64,000 bases of DNA from Arenibacter catalasegens. Lineage in GTDB: Bacteria > Bacteroidota > Bacteroidia > Flavobacteriales > Flavobacteriaceae. The position numbers and the translations under genes were made by a program. Numbering within the stretch: the stretch's first letter is position 1; each line of letters opens with the position of its first letter. Under the pieces are notes generated by a model, which was not told the origin of the DNA, did no database searches, and worked only from the letters and a program-made list of their open reading frames with translations. Below are positions 49,107-58,862 of the stretch, in pieces. The DNA lies in NCBI RefSeq assembly GCF_002909235.1, contig NZ_PHQQ01000002.1, forward strand, positions 1 through 64,000, read 5' to 3'.

Positions 49107-50135
49107 ATGAAAAAGTCATATTCAATCACTTTGTACATGGTCCTTTGTATGGCCCTGCTACTAATTAGTTGTGGTGAAAAGAAAAAAAATACTGATGAAG
49201 CCACAAATTCCGAATCTACAGAACAAAAGGCATCGGCCGAGATTAAAACTTGGGCTGAAAAATTAGGATGGCCTGCCGGCAAAAAGGTAATAATGCTTCA
49301 TGCCGATGACATCGGGATGTGTCCAGAGGCAAATATGGCCGCTGATGCATTATTGACAAACGGGCATATCCAATCTGCTGCAGTAATGATACCATGTCCC
49401 AATGCGGAAGAATTCATCACTTGGGCCAAAGAACATCCCAATATGGATATAGGGCTACACCTAACCCTTACAAGTGAATGGAAAAAACATCGTTGGGGCC
49501 CAATAACTCCAGAGGTACAAGTCCCAGGACTATTGGACCCGGAAAACAAACTATGGCGGAGCGTACCTGAAGTAGTCCAACATGCGACTGCAGAGGAAGT
49601 TGAAAAGGAAATAAGGGCCCAAATAGAACAATCTATAGCATGGGGCTATAGACCAGATCATATTGACACCCACATGGGTACTTTATTCGGCGACCCCAGT
49701 TATGTAAAGGCATACATTAAAGTGGCCCAGGAATACGGTATTCCTGCAAATATTATTGATCTTTCCGTACCTTCCGTACTGGCAGAGTTCAGGGCCAAAG
49801 GGTATCCAATGGATGATTCTGTCGTTAAAATGTCCGAAGCATATACCCTGCCCAAATTGGACTATTTTACAAGTGCACCAAAGGCGGATACTTATGAAGA
49901 AAAGCTGGAAAGCTTTAAAGAATTGATAAAATCCTTACAACCAGGTCTAACAGAAGTCATTTTTCACCCTTCCGTAGAAACCGATAACTTAAGAAGTATT
50001 ACGGGATCATGGCAACAAAGGGTTTGGGAAACAGAAATATTTGCCGACCAAGACCTAATAAATTTCTTTAAGGACGAAGATATTATTTTTACGAATTGGA
50101 AAGAGATCATGAGTCGGTTCAATTCTATGAAATAA
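49107..50135 (+). CDS. YdjC/ChbG-family carbohydrate deacetylase lipoprotein
   Basis: The 342-residue lipoprotein (lipobox LLLISC) has the YdjC fold: VIMLHADDIGMCPEAN (catalytic/metal D67-D68), DIGLHLTLTSEW (H118) and RPDHIDTHMG with further His ligands, then GLTEVIFHPSVE near the C-terminus. ChbG removes acetyl from chitooligosaccharide-type substrates, so an N-acetylated amino sugar is a plausible target. The family is usually cytoplasmic in Proteobacteria; here the lipoprotein signal places it in the envelope. It ends this operon, before the convergent FadL gene. Confidence 0.88.
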   Translation: MKKSYSITLYMVLCMALLLISCGEKKKNTDEATNSESTEQKASAEIKTWAEKLGWPAGKKVIMLHADDIGMCPEANMAADALLTNGHIQSAAVMIPCPNAEEFITWAKEHPNMDIGLHLTLTSEWKKHRWGPITPEVQVPGLLDPENKLWRSVPEVVQHATAEEVEKEIRAQIEQSIAWGYRPDHIDTHMGTLFGDPSYVKAYIKVAQEYGIPANIIDLSVPSVLAEFRAKGYPMDDSVVKMSEAYTLPKLDYFTSAPKADTYEEKLESFKELIKSLQPGLTEVIFHPSVETDNLRSITGSWQQRVWETEIFADQDLINFFKDEDIIFTNWKEIMSRFNSMK

Positions 50136-50185
50136 AAAGAATATCCAGTTATTAAATATTCATCACCTAAACATAAAAAGGAAGT

Positions 50186-50245
50186 ATTGGGCAATTTCTT
50201 TCCACCACCAATATACATTGGTTCGTAGCCAAGAATTTGCCCAAT
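50186..50245. terminator. Nested hairpin between convergent genes
   Basis: ATTGGGCAATTTCTT (50186-50200) pairs with AAGAATTTGCCCAAT (50231-50245) over 15 positions with one mismatch. The loop contains a second inverted repeat, ACCAAT/ATTGGT. It sits between the stops of the deacetylase and FadL genes and probably terminates both. Confidence 0.6.
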
Positions 50246-50262
50246 TCTACTAAACACGATTA

Positions 50263-51651
50263 CTACTGTCCAAAGGCATAGCTAAACCCTACAATCACAA
50301 GATCAGTGGTCATATCATAGGCCACTTCGCTTCCCGGGATAGCCCCGGTAGGATTGGTGTTCGCATTCCATGGACCTCCTGAGCTATCAGGTATTGGATT
50401 TAGCAACGGGCCACTTGTGGGGCCACTGCTAGTTCCGTGGTGATAGGCAACATCAAGGCTCAATCGCTCGTTTACCTTGTAACTGAGCCCAAACTGAAGC
50501 GCATTTTTAATGATTGCGGTCGCAGGAGAGGACATGAAAACAAATTCTTCCTGAATGGGATTTTCACTGTAAGTATACCCTATACGCAAAGGCAGTCTTT
50601 GAATACCCTTATACTGAAGACCCGTAGAGATGACAGAGATACTTTGCCATCCGAATCCCTGTACAGCACCTGTAGGAAATCCTGCGAAATCGCCACTTTC
50701 TGCTATTTGCCAGCCCGACTTTCTAAAGCCATCCGTATTGTCATAGTCAATGTATCTATAATCCAGGGCATAATCAAAATCCCCTTTAGAATATCCTAGT
50801 CCTACCGAATAAATTGCTGGGTAGTCCATATTAAAATCTACGCCAGGAGCCTCGGTTCCATCTAGATACGTATTGCTAAAACTGAAATCATTAAAAACCT
50901 GTTTGGATTTATAAGAAGCACCTAACTTCAATCCGCTTCCGGAATCGTAAAAAACACCTAACTGTGCCCCTATGCCAACGGCCTCGGCTTTATCACTATT
51001 TGGGTAACCTAGGGACTGACTTGGTGCAGCTAGTGGGTTTGGTCCAATTTCCAAAGTGGCATAATTAAAATTCGGTTGTATCCCCAAAGAAATCTTGTCG
51101 GTTATTTGATAGGTATAGGCAAAACTTACCTGCAGTAGCGCATAATCCGATTCTATGCGGCCAAACCCTCCTGAGCTCTGTGGCATTGTTATGGGGTTAT
51201 TCTGACTTTCAGGAAAAGTAACGCCAAAACCGGAAACACCATAGGCCGAGAATCCAAAGGTATGTTTGCTCTCTTCCTTGCCCCAGACATAAGCTAGGGC
51301 CGGCAGTATTGAAACACCCCTGTCATCTCCCGTGGATCCACTGAAGGGCCCGTTTTGGGTAGGCACGGTAGATGAAATGGAAGGATCCGAAAAAAACAAA
51401 CCTGCATTAACAGATAGTATTTGTCCGTCAAAAGATGAAAGTGAGGCCGGATTCCAGAGTAAAGCTCCGCTAATATCCAGCGGCTGGGCTGTGGCAGCAC
51501 CACCCATAGAGGTATTAACACTTCCCACCCCCTGCAGTACATGCCCTACTTGGGCTTGTGCATTTGTGCCCCATATTAGTAAAATAAATATTAAAAAAAG
51601 TCCTCTGGAATTCCCAGAAAAATTCGAAATGTTACTTGTTAATTTATCCAT
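50263..51651 (-). CDS. OmpP1/FadL/TodX-family outer-membrane hydrophobic-compound transporter
   Basis: The 462-residue protein starts with a signal peptide (LFLIFILLIWGTNAQAQ). It has the FadL hatch-region start QVGHVLQGVGSVNTSMGGA with ALLWNPASLSSF, which matches the NPA signature, then a predicted 14-strand barrel ending DLVIVGFSYAFGQ. FadL proteins let long-chain fatty acids and other hydrophobic molecules cross the outer membrane. Its place between two operons encoding ceramidase-like proteins suggests uptake of lipid products (inference). A minus-strand TAGTTTTG (51719-51712) lies about 60 bases upstream of the start. Confidence 0.9.
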   Translation of the reverse strand: MDKLTSNISNFSGNSRGLFLIFILLIWGTNAQAQVGHVLQGVGSVNTSMGGAATAQPLDISGALLWNPASLSSFDGQILSVNAGLFFSDPSISSTVPTQNGPFSGSTGDDRGVSILPALAYVWGKEESKHTFGFSAYGVSGFGVTFPESQNNPITMPQSSGGFGRIESDYALLQVSFAYTYQITDKISLGIQPNFNYATLEIGPNPLAAPSQSLGYPNSDKAEAVGIGAQLGVFYDSGSGLKLGASYKSKQVFNDFSFSNTYLDGTEAPGVDFNMDYPAIYSVGLGYSKGDFDYALDYRYIDYDNTDGFRKSGWQIAESGDFAGFPTGAVQGFGWQSISVISTGLQYKGIQRLPLRIGYTYSENPIQEEFVFMSSPATAIIKNALQFGLSYKVNERLSLDVAYHHGTSSGPTSGPLLNPIPDSSGGPWNANTNPTGAIPGSEVAYDMTTDLVIVGFSYAFGQ

Positions 51652-52239
51652 TATTGACCGTTGTTTAAAATTTTATATCAATCCCATTCTTGGGACCCAG
51701 CTTAGCAGGCGCAAAACTACAAAATAAAATCTATAGGCTTAATAGGTTATTAATATATTTACAAGGAGATACTCATGGCATATTAACGTATAGAAAGGAA
51801 ACATCAATAAATAGGTAAACCAGAAATAAACACTAAAGTCACCTCCACCTTATCCCGGATAATTAACGCTTATCCGCATAACCAACCTCAAATAGCTTAT
51901 GGCTCTACCCAAGTCCATAACCCGAAAGCAAGACCTGTTTTAGGATTAAAATCAATGCCCAACGATGGGACCATTGGCGCCTTAAGTCTAAAATAGCTTG
52001 AGGACATCATCAGCTGTGCCTTTATTCCGTTTTTTCTATTTTAGCAGGTAAACAAAGTGGTTCGAAATTTCAAATATTCTAACACTTTTTTAAAATTATT
52101 TCAGATAATTATACTTTTTAGGTAAAATATAATGTAAATCAAATAAAATATAATAAGGAAAATACCTTTTAAAAAGTTTTATTTGTGTGTAACCCAATTA
52201 CGGGACAATGATAATGCATTTCTTTAAAACCTATTTATC
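51652..52239. other. 588-base intergenic region between FadL and the BASS operon
   Basis: This is the longest gene-poor gap in the window. It contains the FadL promoter region (TAGTTTTG on the minus strand at 51719-51712), a short coding-like minus-strand remnant (51897-52040) and a very AT-rich stretch (about 52080-52200) that should hold the promoter of the downstream plus-strand operon. No intact gene was seen. Confidence 0.55.
51897..52040 (-). pseudogene. Possible gene remnant (C-terminal fragment)
   Basis: A 47-codon minus-strand frame, closed by a stop on each side, has protein-like composition. It includes AQLMMSSSYFRLKAPMVPSLG and DFNPKTGLAFGLWTWVEP before the stop. There is no suitable start and no matching upstream gene, so it looks like the end of a decayed gene. 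The call rests on composition only. Confidence 0.25.
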
Positions 52240-53130
52240 ATGAATTCAACCTCTGGAATTATCCTTGCCATTTCTTTGATCATTATTATGTTTGGGATGG
52301 GTCTATCCTTGACCCTATCCGATTTCAAGAGAGTGGTTACTTATCCCAAGGCCATGATCGTAGGGCTGCTTTGCCAGATGCTGTTACTACCACTAATTGG
52401 GTATTTCATCGCTATTTCCCTAAGCTTGTCCCCAACCACCTCCATTGGCATTATGTTATTGGCTGCCTGTCCGGGTGGACCTACATCCAATATGCTCACT
52501 TACTTAGCTAAAGGAGATTTGGCCTTATCCGTTTCCCTTACGGCAGTTTCCAGTATCTTATCCATTTTAACCATCCCTTTTATTGTGCAATTTGCCTTGG
52601 AAGAGTTTTCCAATAAAAATATGGCCATTACTGTTGATGCCTTAACTATGGTGAAACAACTAATGATTATAGTGATCATACCCGTTGGAATTGGGATGCT
52701 GATAAAGAATAAATTCGAAACCTTCGCGAACAAGATGGACAAACCTGTTAAAATAGCTTCTGCAATAATTTTTGTTTTGGTAATTATTGGGGTGACCATA
52801 AGTGTTAAGGACGTTTTCATGAGCTATCTTAGCGAAGCTGGTCTGCCGGCCATACTATTAAATGTGAGTACTATGACCATAGGATTTTTAATGGCCGTAT
52901 TATTCAAACTAAATAGACCACAGGCCATTAGTATTTCGATTGAAACAGGAATCCAAAATGGAACCCTGGCCATAACCCTGGCAACAATTGCCTTGAATAA
53001 TGCAGAATACTCCATTGTTCCTGCCATCTATGGATTGTTAATGTTTATAACCGCTACCGTAATTATTTTTATCAGAAAACCCCTTGGCGTTAAAGATGAA
53101 TTAAGCCTAAAAAAAGACACCGCCAATTAA
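52240..53130 (+). CDS. Bile acid:sodium symporter (BASS) family transporter
   Basis: The 296-residue inner-membrane protein has about nine to ten helices and the BASS crossover motifs CPGGPTSNMLTYLAKGDLALS (cited in part as GGPTSNMLTYLAKGD) and ETGIQNGTLAIT. The family imports organic anions with Na+, including bile acids, pyruvate, pantoate and sulfonates. As first gene of an operon with a sugar MFS, esterase and glycosidases it may import an acidic or amphipathic product. Sodium coupling fits a cell whose respiratory chain carries Na+-NQR. Confidence 0.9.
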   Translation: MNSTSGIILAISLIIIMFGMGLSLTLSDFKRVVTYPKAMIVGLLCQMLLLPLIGYFIAISLSLSPTTSIGIMLLAACPGGPTSNMLTYLAKGDLALSVSLTAVSSILSILTIPFIVQFALEEFSNKNMAITVDALTMVKQLMIIVIIPVGIGMLIKNKFETFANKMDKPVKIASAIIFVLVIIGVTISVKDVFMSYLSEAGLPAILLNVSTMTIGFLMAVLFKLNRPQAISISIETGIQNGTLAITLATIALNNAEYSIVPAIYGLLMFITATVIIFIRKPLGVKDELSLKKDTAN

Positions 53131-53146
53131 TCTTTGTGCCCAAAAA

Positions 53147-54427
53147 ATGAAAAAAAATTACTTCATTGTAGTCCTTATTTTATTCATCTTTTTTGTCATT
53201 TCCTTCCTTACCAATATTTTAGGACCCTTAATACCGGATATCATCACGGATTTCAAGGTTAGTTTAACCATGGCAGCGCTATTACCTTTTGCCTTTTTCG
53301 TAGCCTATGGTGTGTTTTCCATTCCCTCTGGAGTAGCGGTCGAAAGCTATGGCGAAAAACAAGTAATATTAGCTGCATTTTTGGTCTCTTTTTTTGGCGC
53401 TATTTTATTTTCAATGTATCCCAATTTCCCTATAGCGCTGGTATCCCTATTTTTAATCGGCTCTGGAATGGCCATGTTACAAGTGGCCATAAATCCATTG
53501 CTTCGGGTTGCAGGTGGTGAAGAACATTTTGCCTTTAATTCAGTAATGGGACAGCTCGCTTTCGGCCTGGCCTCATTTATTAGCCCTTTTCTTTTCTCCT
53601 ATCTTGTACTCAATTTGGAAAATTACTCTGGTCCTGACAATTCCAATTTTATCATCAATACGTTTCACAACATTGTACCAGAGAACTTGCCCTGGGTTTC
53701 CTTATACTGGATATTTGCCATTATCTCATTATTTATGCTCCTTTTTATATATCCTATAAAACTACCCAAAGTAGAAAGGAATGTAGAAGAGAAAGCTGGT
53801 ACATGGGCCACGAACAAAGAATTGTTAAAAAACAAAAAAGTGATCTTGTTTTTTATGGGATTGTTCGCCTATGTTGGTACTGAACAAGGGGTAGCCAATT
53901 GGATGTCCCAATTTCTCTCGGAATATCATGGATTGGACCCAAGGGTTGAAGGAGCCAGCGCTATTGCAATGTTCTGGGGGCTATTAACTGTTGGCTGTAT
54001 TTTGGGACTGCTATTATTAAAATTTATGGACAGTAAATTGGTCCTGAAAATATTTGCAGCGGCGGCCATCTTGAGTTTGACCGCAGGACTTTTCGGCTCT
54101 GCACAAATTGCCGTTTTAGCATTCCCCTTGGTTGGCTTTTTTGCTTCGGTCATGTGGTCCATAATATTTTCCCTTGCATTGAACTCGGTTAAAGATAATC
54201 ACGGCGCCCTATCAGGAATACTTTGTTCCGGAATTGTAGGCGGGGCCATAGTTCCACTTATAGTTGGGGCTATTGGCGATCTGGTTGGTCTAAAAGGAGG
54301 TATGATTTTTTTATACCTAACCCTAGGTTTTATTTTTAGCATCGGATTTTGGGCCAAACCTCTGGTAAACAACAAAACCATAAGTCTTAAAGAATTTTTT
54401 GGCACTGGAAAAACATCGGAACCTTAA
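53147..54427 (+). CDS. FHS-type MFS sugar transporter (FucP/NagP-like)
   Basis: The 426-residue protein has about 12 helices. FAFFVAYGVFSIPSGVAVESYG (first part cited) and the region MAMLQVAINPLLRVAGGEE with FNSVMGQLAFGLASFISP match the fucose/GlcNAc/glucose proton-symporter branch, where QxxxNP and the N-Q-x-FNS motif are typical. Bacteroidota PULs often carry such a permease for the released monosaccharide. It lies 16 bases after BASS and 12 bases before the esterase. Confidence 0.88.
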   Translation: MKKNYFIVVLILFIFFVISFLTNILGPLIPDIITDFKVSLTMAALLPFAFFVAYGVFSIPSGVAVESYGEKQVILAAFLVSFFGAILFSMYPNFPIALVSLFLIGSGMAMLQVAINPLLRVAGGEEHFAFNSVMGQLAFGLASFISPFLFSYLVLNLENYSGPDNSNFIINTFHNIVPENLPWVSLYWIFAIISLFMLLFIYPIKLPKVERNVEEKAGTWATNKELLKNKKVILFFMGLFAYVGTEQGVANWMSQFLSEYHGLDPRVEGASAIAMFWGLLTVGCILGLLLLKFMDSKLVLKIFAAAAILSLTAGLFGSAQIAVLAFPLVGFFASVMWSIIFSLALNSVKDNHGALSGILCSGIVGGAIVPLIVGAIGDLVGLKGGMIFLYLTLGFIFSIGFWAKPLVNNKTISLKEFFGTGKTSEP

Positions 54428-54439
54428 GTTAAAATAATC

Positions 54440-55396
54440 ATGGGCATGAGAATAGTACTTATTTTATCGATATTCTTATTAATTGTTGGATGTAAAGCAA
54501 AACAATATGATGTTTCTGTACCCCCAAAAGGCTACTCTAGCAATACCACCCTAAAAATAGCCTACGCAACTGGGGCCTTAAAAATAATAGAAACCGATTT
54601 TCCCATTCCGGAAGATATAATGGAACACAAGGATGTCACCTACAAAACAATAGATTCCCTTGATCTGAAGTTAGATCTCTACCACTCCAAGGATATTAAA
54701 AAAGACGCTCCTTTAATTATCTTCATCCATGGGGGGGCATGGAAAAAAGGTAACAAACACGATTATTTGGCGTATTTGATCAGTTATGCCAAAAAAGGAT
54801 ATATAACGGCTACCATTCAATATAGGTTAACCGATGTAGCTAAATATCCTGCCCAGCTCCATGATGTGGAAGATGCTGTAAGGTGGCTAAAAACAAACGC
54901 GGACCAGTACCATATAAATCCTGAAAAAGTAGCCATGGTAGGGGGTTCCGCCGGGGGGCATTTGGCAATGATGAACGCCTATTCCAACACTCCCCAAGAT
55001 GTAGATAAGAACGGAAAATCTGCCGCTGTACAAGCCATCGTGAATTTTTATGGTCCGTCCAATCTTACGGATGAAACTGCCATTAAAGCAGCCTCGGTAC
55101 AATATTTAATAGGTAAATCCTATGAGGAGGCCCCTGAACTGTATAAAAATGCCTCTCCCCTATTTCTGGTTTCAAAAAATGTCCCACCAACCATTACCTT
55201 CCAAGGTACCCTGGACGAATTGGTACCCTATGAGCAATCGGATATATTACATGCCACGCTACAAAAAGCAGGAGCTATTTCTTACTATCACAAACTTAAA
55301 GGCTGGCCACATACCATGGATGCATCCGTAAAAGTGAATGCGTATTGCCAGTACCATATGGATGCGTTTTTTGAAAAGTACATCCCTATAAACTAA
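54440..55396 (+). CDS. Alpha/beta-hydrolase esterase lipoprotein (BD-FAE-like)
   Basis: The 318-residue lipoprotein has lipobox LLIVGC. The esterase/lipase core has IFIHGGAWKKGNKHDY (oxyanion HGGAW, 97-101), VGGSAGGHLAMM with nucleophile S170, LDELVPYEQ (Asp) and WPHTMD (His). This HGGxW / GxSAGG type includes acetyl- and feruloyl-esterases acting on sugar acyl groups. Second esterase in the region after 48163-49080. It precedes GH92 by 15 bases. Confidence 0.88.
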   Translation: MGMRIVLILSIFLLIVGCKAKQYDVSVPPKGYSSNTTLKIAYATGALKIIETDFPIPEDIMEHKDVTYKTIDSLDLKLDLYHSKDIKKDAPLIIFIHGGAWKKGNKHDYLAYLISYAKKGYITATIQYRLTDVAKYPAQLHDVEDAVRWLKTNADQYHINPEKVAMVGGSAGGHLAMMNAYSNTPQDVDKNGKSAAVQAIVNFYGPSNLTDETAIKAASVQYLIGKSYEEAPELYKNASPLFLVSKNVPPTITFQGTLDELVPYEQSDILHATLQKAGAISYYHKLKGWPHTMDASVKVNAYCQYHMDAFFEKYIPIN

Positions 55397-55411
55397 TCCC
55401 AAGGATACGTA

Positions 55412-57778
55412 ATGAAAAGGTTGAAAAAAATAGCAAAAATCACTGCCTATTCTATTGGAATGGTCATATGCCTTGCGCTTATTGCTATTTTCATTGCTAG
55501 CTGGAAATATAAAAACATTGTAAATGCCACACCACAAAATCAAACAGAAAATTTAAAACCAGGACAATTAGGTAAATATGTAAACACCTTTATAGGTACC
55601 GGCGGTTTCCCCCCTTGGGTTTGTGGATTTAACTTTCCGGGTGCAACGGTTCCATTCGGCATGGTCCGACTTAGTCCTGAAACCATGTCCAGCTATAACA
55701 ATACCAAAGATTTTAGCACCTCAGGATATTACTATGGAGACAATAAAATACTTGGTTTTAGCCATACACGATTAGCCGGGACAGGAGCTACGGATGGAGG
55801 GCATTTTCTATTTACTCCGACAACTACACCCAGTAGCAATATTAACTACAAAGAGGACTACACCCATAAATTCTCCCATAACAACGAGATTACTTTTCCA
55901 GGGTATTACCGAGTAAATTTAGAGAAAGAGCACATCGTAACAGAACTTACGGCAACGGAGAGATGCGGACTGCATAGGTACACCTTTACCAAAGACAGTA
56001 ATAAAAATATACTTATCCATATTACCAATACCACTGGTAACCACAGCGCTCAAGACGGTGCAGTTACTATACTTCCCAAAAAAAATGAACTGGAAGGCTC
56101 CGTTAAAACATTCGGCAGCTTCGCAGGTCGTTTTGGAGGAATAAAAGTATACTTTGTAGCTAAATTTGATCAAACTTTTTCCAACTATGGAATTTGGAAT
56201 GGAAAAAAATATAAAACCAATGCAACTTTCGACCAAAGTGATAGTCTAAAGGTATGCTTGAATTTTGCCCAAGAAAAGATATTGGTAAAGGTTGGAATTT
56301 CCCATGTTAGCATTGAAAATGCACGTTTAAACCTTGAGACAGAAGTGGGTAATCTAAATTTTGAGGATATACTCCAAATTGCGAAGGACAAATGGGAAAG
56401 CAAATTGGATTTAATCAAAATTGAGGGTGGCTCACTGGAGGAAAAAAGAGTCTTTTACAGTGCCTTATATCGAAGTTTTCAAATGCCCACTACTTTTAAT
56501 GATATAAATGGACAATATATGGGCTTCGACAAAAAGGTCCACATGGCCAATGACTTTACTTATTATACGGATCTTTCATTGTGGGATACCTTTCGAACAG
56601 TACATCCATTATTTAATTTAATTGCCAAGGGAGAACAACGGGACATGTTGGTTTCTTTGGTAGAAATGGCCAAACAAGGGGGGAGCCTACCACGCTGGCC
56701 CTCAGGTTACGGATATAGCAATTCCATGCTAGGCTCTCCAGCCGATATGGTCATTGCAGAATCTTATATAAAAGGTATCCGCAATTTTGATGTGGACCTT
56801 GCTTATCAAAAAATGAAACAAGTTGCCTTGGAGCCCATTCCAAAAGATAGTTCTGCAACAGGCCGTGAAGAAATAAACGAATATGTTACCTATGGCTATT
56901 GCCCTACCGAATTTGGGGATGAAGCTGTTAGCAAGACCTTGGAGTACGCTTGGGCAGATTATTCTATAAGCCTTTTGGCCAAGGAACTGAATTTCTACGA
57001 AGACCAAATATTGTTTGAAAATCATTCCAAATTCTATAAAAATGTATGGAATCCGGAAACACAATATTTCCAGCCCAGACATAAGAATGGGCATTTTGTA
57101 GAAAAATTTAAACCTTTGCAACTTACATATACGGATTGGGACAAGGAGTATACTAAAGATTACACGGAAGGAAGCGCACTTCAATGGCGATGGGCCGTAC
57201 CTTTTGATACGGATGGATTGGTGTCTCTTTTTAAAGATAAAGACTATTTTATTAGTGAACTTAACGATTTCTTTGCCAAGGCCGATCCTAAAAAAGCCAC
57301 TTGGTCGCCAGGATCTTACTACTGGCATGGAAATGAACCTGATATTCATGCCGCCTACCTTTTCAACACTGTTGGAAGACCGGACCTGACCCAAAAATGG
57401 GTCCGTTGGATTTTGGATAATAAATACGATAATACCTACGTAGGTATCGACGGCAATGATGATGCAGGAACACTGTCCGCTTGGTATATTTTTAGCTCAC
57501 TTGGCTTTTACCCCATTGCAGGAACGGATATCTATCTACTTGGTGCACCATTGTTTAAAAGCGCAGTTCTTAACATGGGTAAAAACCTATTGACCGTTAG
57601 TACGAAAAACTATGACCCAAAACATATCTATGTAAAACAAGTGCTGCTCAACAACATACCCTTGGGCCGCACCTGGATCAACCATAAAGAAATAGCCAAT
57701 GGTGGTAATTTAACATTCATCATGGCCAAACAACCAGAATATTCAATTAACGAACAATCATCAAAATCGACCTTATGA
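55412..57778 (+). CDS. GH92-family alpha-mannosidase, membrane-anchored
   Basis: The 788-residue protein has an N-terminal uncleaved helix (AYSIGMVICLALIAIFIASW). GH92 features in order: VNTFIGTGG, FPGATVPFGMVRLSPET, SGYYYGDNKILGFSHTRLAG, the DLSLWDTFRTVHPL segment, SNSMLGSPADMVIAESYIKG, GNEPDIHAAYLFN and GNDDAGTLSAWYIFSSLGFY. The conserved acidic residues of the Ca2+-dependent inverting mechanism lie in the last two. GH92 enzymes are exo-alpha-mannosidases acting on N-glycans, mannans or phosphomannans. It overlaps the sialidase-like gene by 4 bases, so the two are translationally coupled. Confidence 0.94.
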   Translation: MKRLKKIAKITAYSIGMVICLALIAIFIASWKYKNIVNATPQNQTENLKPGQLGKYVNTFIGTGGFPPWVCGFNFPGATVPFGMVRLSPETMSSYNNTKDFSTSGYYYGDNKILGFSHTRLAGTGATDGGHFLFTPTTTPSSNINYKEDYTHKFSHNNEITFPGYYRVNLEKEHIVTELTATERCGLHRYTFTKDSNKNILIHITNTTGNHSAQDGAVTILPKKNELEGSVKTFGSFAGRFGGIKVYFVAKFDQTFSNYGIWNGKKYKTNATFDQSDSLKVCLNFAQEKILVKVGISHVSIENARLNLETEVGNLNFEDILQIAKDKWESKLDLIKIEGGSLEEKRVFYSALYRSFQMPTTFNDINGQYMGFDKKVHMANDFTYYTDLSLWDTFRTVHPLFNLIAKGEQRDMLVSLVEMAKQGGSLPRWPSGYGYSNSMLGSPADMVIAESYIKGIRNFDVDLAYQKMKQVALEPIPKDSSATGREEINEYVTYGYCPTEFGDEAVSKTLEYAWADYSISLLAKELNFYEDQILFENHSKFYKNVWNPETQYFQPRHKNGHFVEKFKPLQLTYTDWDKEYTKDYTEGSALQWRWAVPFDTDGLVSLFKDKDYFISELNDFFAKADPKKATWSPGSYYWHGNEPDIHAAYLFNTVGRPDLTQKWVRWILDNKYDNTYVGIDGNDDAGTLSAWYIFSSLGFYPIAGTDIYLLGAPLFKSAVLNMGKNLLTVSTKNYDPKHIYVKQVLLNNIPLGRTWINHKEIANGGNLTFIMAKQPEYSINEQSSKSTL

Positions 57779-58854
57779 GACTTTTATTTTTATTATGTAC
57801 TTTGTTAATAGCATCATGTAAAGGAAAAATGGATAAATTACCTGAAGTAGTTCCATTAGATCATCCCGCTATAGTGGAACAGGAATTTGTTTATGAAATA
57901 AAGAATGCGCTAACCCCAGAATGTCATGCTTCCACTGTAGAAGTAAGTAATGGGACTGTTATTGCATCTTGGTTTGGTGGAACGGAAGAAAAGAACGACG
58001 ATGTGGGGATTTGGGTATCCCGAAAAACAGCCGGTTCATGGTCTACCCCTATCGAAGTTGTAAATGGTGTGCAAGAAGATGGTTCCAGATACCCATGTTG
58101 GAACCCTATACTCTTTAAACCAAGAGACCAACCATTAATTCTATTTTACAAGGTAGGGCCTAGCCCAACTGAGTGGTGGGGGCTATATATGACCTCTGAG
58201 GATGATGGCAAAACCTGGTCCAGCCCTACAATGCTTCCAGATGGCATTCTAGGACCTATAAAAAATCAACCCATACAATTGGCAAGTGGGGAAATACTCT
58301 CTCCGTCCAGTACCGAAGATGACACTGACGGCTGGAAAATACATCTTGAACTTAGTTCTGATAACGGAAAGACTTGGTCCAAGACACAGGCCCTTAATGA
58401 TGGTAAGGAATTTGGTGCCATTCAACCAGTGGTCTTAAATTATGGAAATGGAAAATTACAGCTACTGAGCAGAACGGAAAATGAAGTTATCACGGAAAAC
58501 TGGTCTTCGGATTATGGCAGCACTTGGAGTAAAATGGAAGCCACATCATTACCCAACCCCAATTCTGGAGTTGATGGCGTAAGTTTAAAAGATGGGCGAC
58601 AATTATTGATATACAATCCTACTGGTAAAAATTGGGGCGATAGGGTACCTTTAAGTTTGGCCCTGTCCAATGATGGTAAAAATTGGAAGAGGGTATTGGA
58701 CTTGGAACCGTTACGGGAAAATACGGATAAGGAAGGGGAAGAATATTCATACCCAACAATGATACAGGCTACAGACGGTAAGGTGCACATTGTTTATACG
58801 TGGAACAGAAAAACGGTAAAATATATCGTTTTAGACCCCCAAAAACTTAATTAA
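57775..58854 (+). CDS. Sialidase-like (BNR_2) beta-propeller lipoprotein
   Basis: The 359-residue lipoprotein has lipobox LLIASC and a six-bladed propeller with four Asp boxes: SEDDGKTW, SSDNGKTW, SSDYGSTW and a weaker SNDGKNW. The N-terminal ASWFGGTEE and GIWVSRK with EEYSYPTMIQ near the C-terminus place it in the BNR_2 group. The FRIP Arg motif of classical GH33 sialidases is not evident, so true sialidase activity is uncertain; other propeller glycosidases and lyases look alike. It is coupled to GH92 and followed 8 bases later by a ceramidase-like gene. Confidence 0.8.
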   Translation: MRLLFLLCTLLIASCKGKMDKLPEVVPLDHPAIVEQEFVYEIKNALTPECHASTVEVSNGTVIASWFGGTEEKNDDVGIWVSRKTAGSWSTPIEVVNGVQEDGSRYPCWNPILFKPRDQPLILFYKVGPSPTEWWGLYMTSEDDGKTWSSPTMLPDGILGPIKNQPIQLASGEILSPSSTEDDTDGWKIHLELSSDNGKTWSKTQALNDGKEFGAIQPVVLNYGNGKLQLLSRTENEVITENWSSDYGSTWSKMEATSLPNPNSGVDGVSLKDGRQLLIYNPTGKNWGDRVPLSLALSNDGKNWKRVLDLEPLRENTDKEGEEYSYPTMIQATDGKVHIVYTWNRKTVKYIVLDPQKLN

Positions 58855-58862
58855 AAACAATC

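Noticed and set aside
56729-57394. 221-aa minus-strand frame inside GH92
   Set aside because: Antisense shadow of a well-supported GH92 gene with conserved motifs throughout.
57775-58854. Firm call as GH33 exo-sialidase
   Set aside because: The FRIP motif and Arg triad were not evident; only the BNR_2 propeller is supported.
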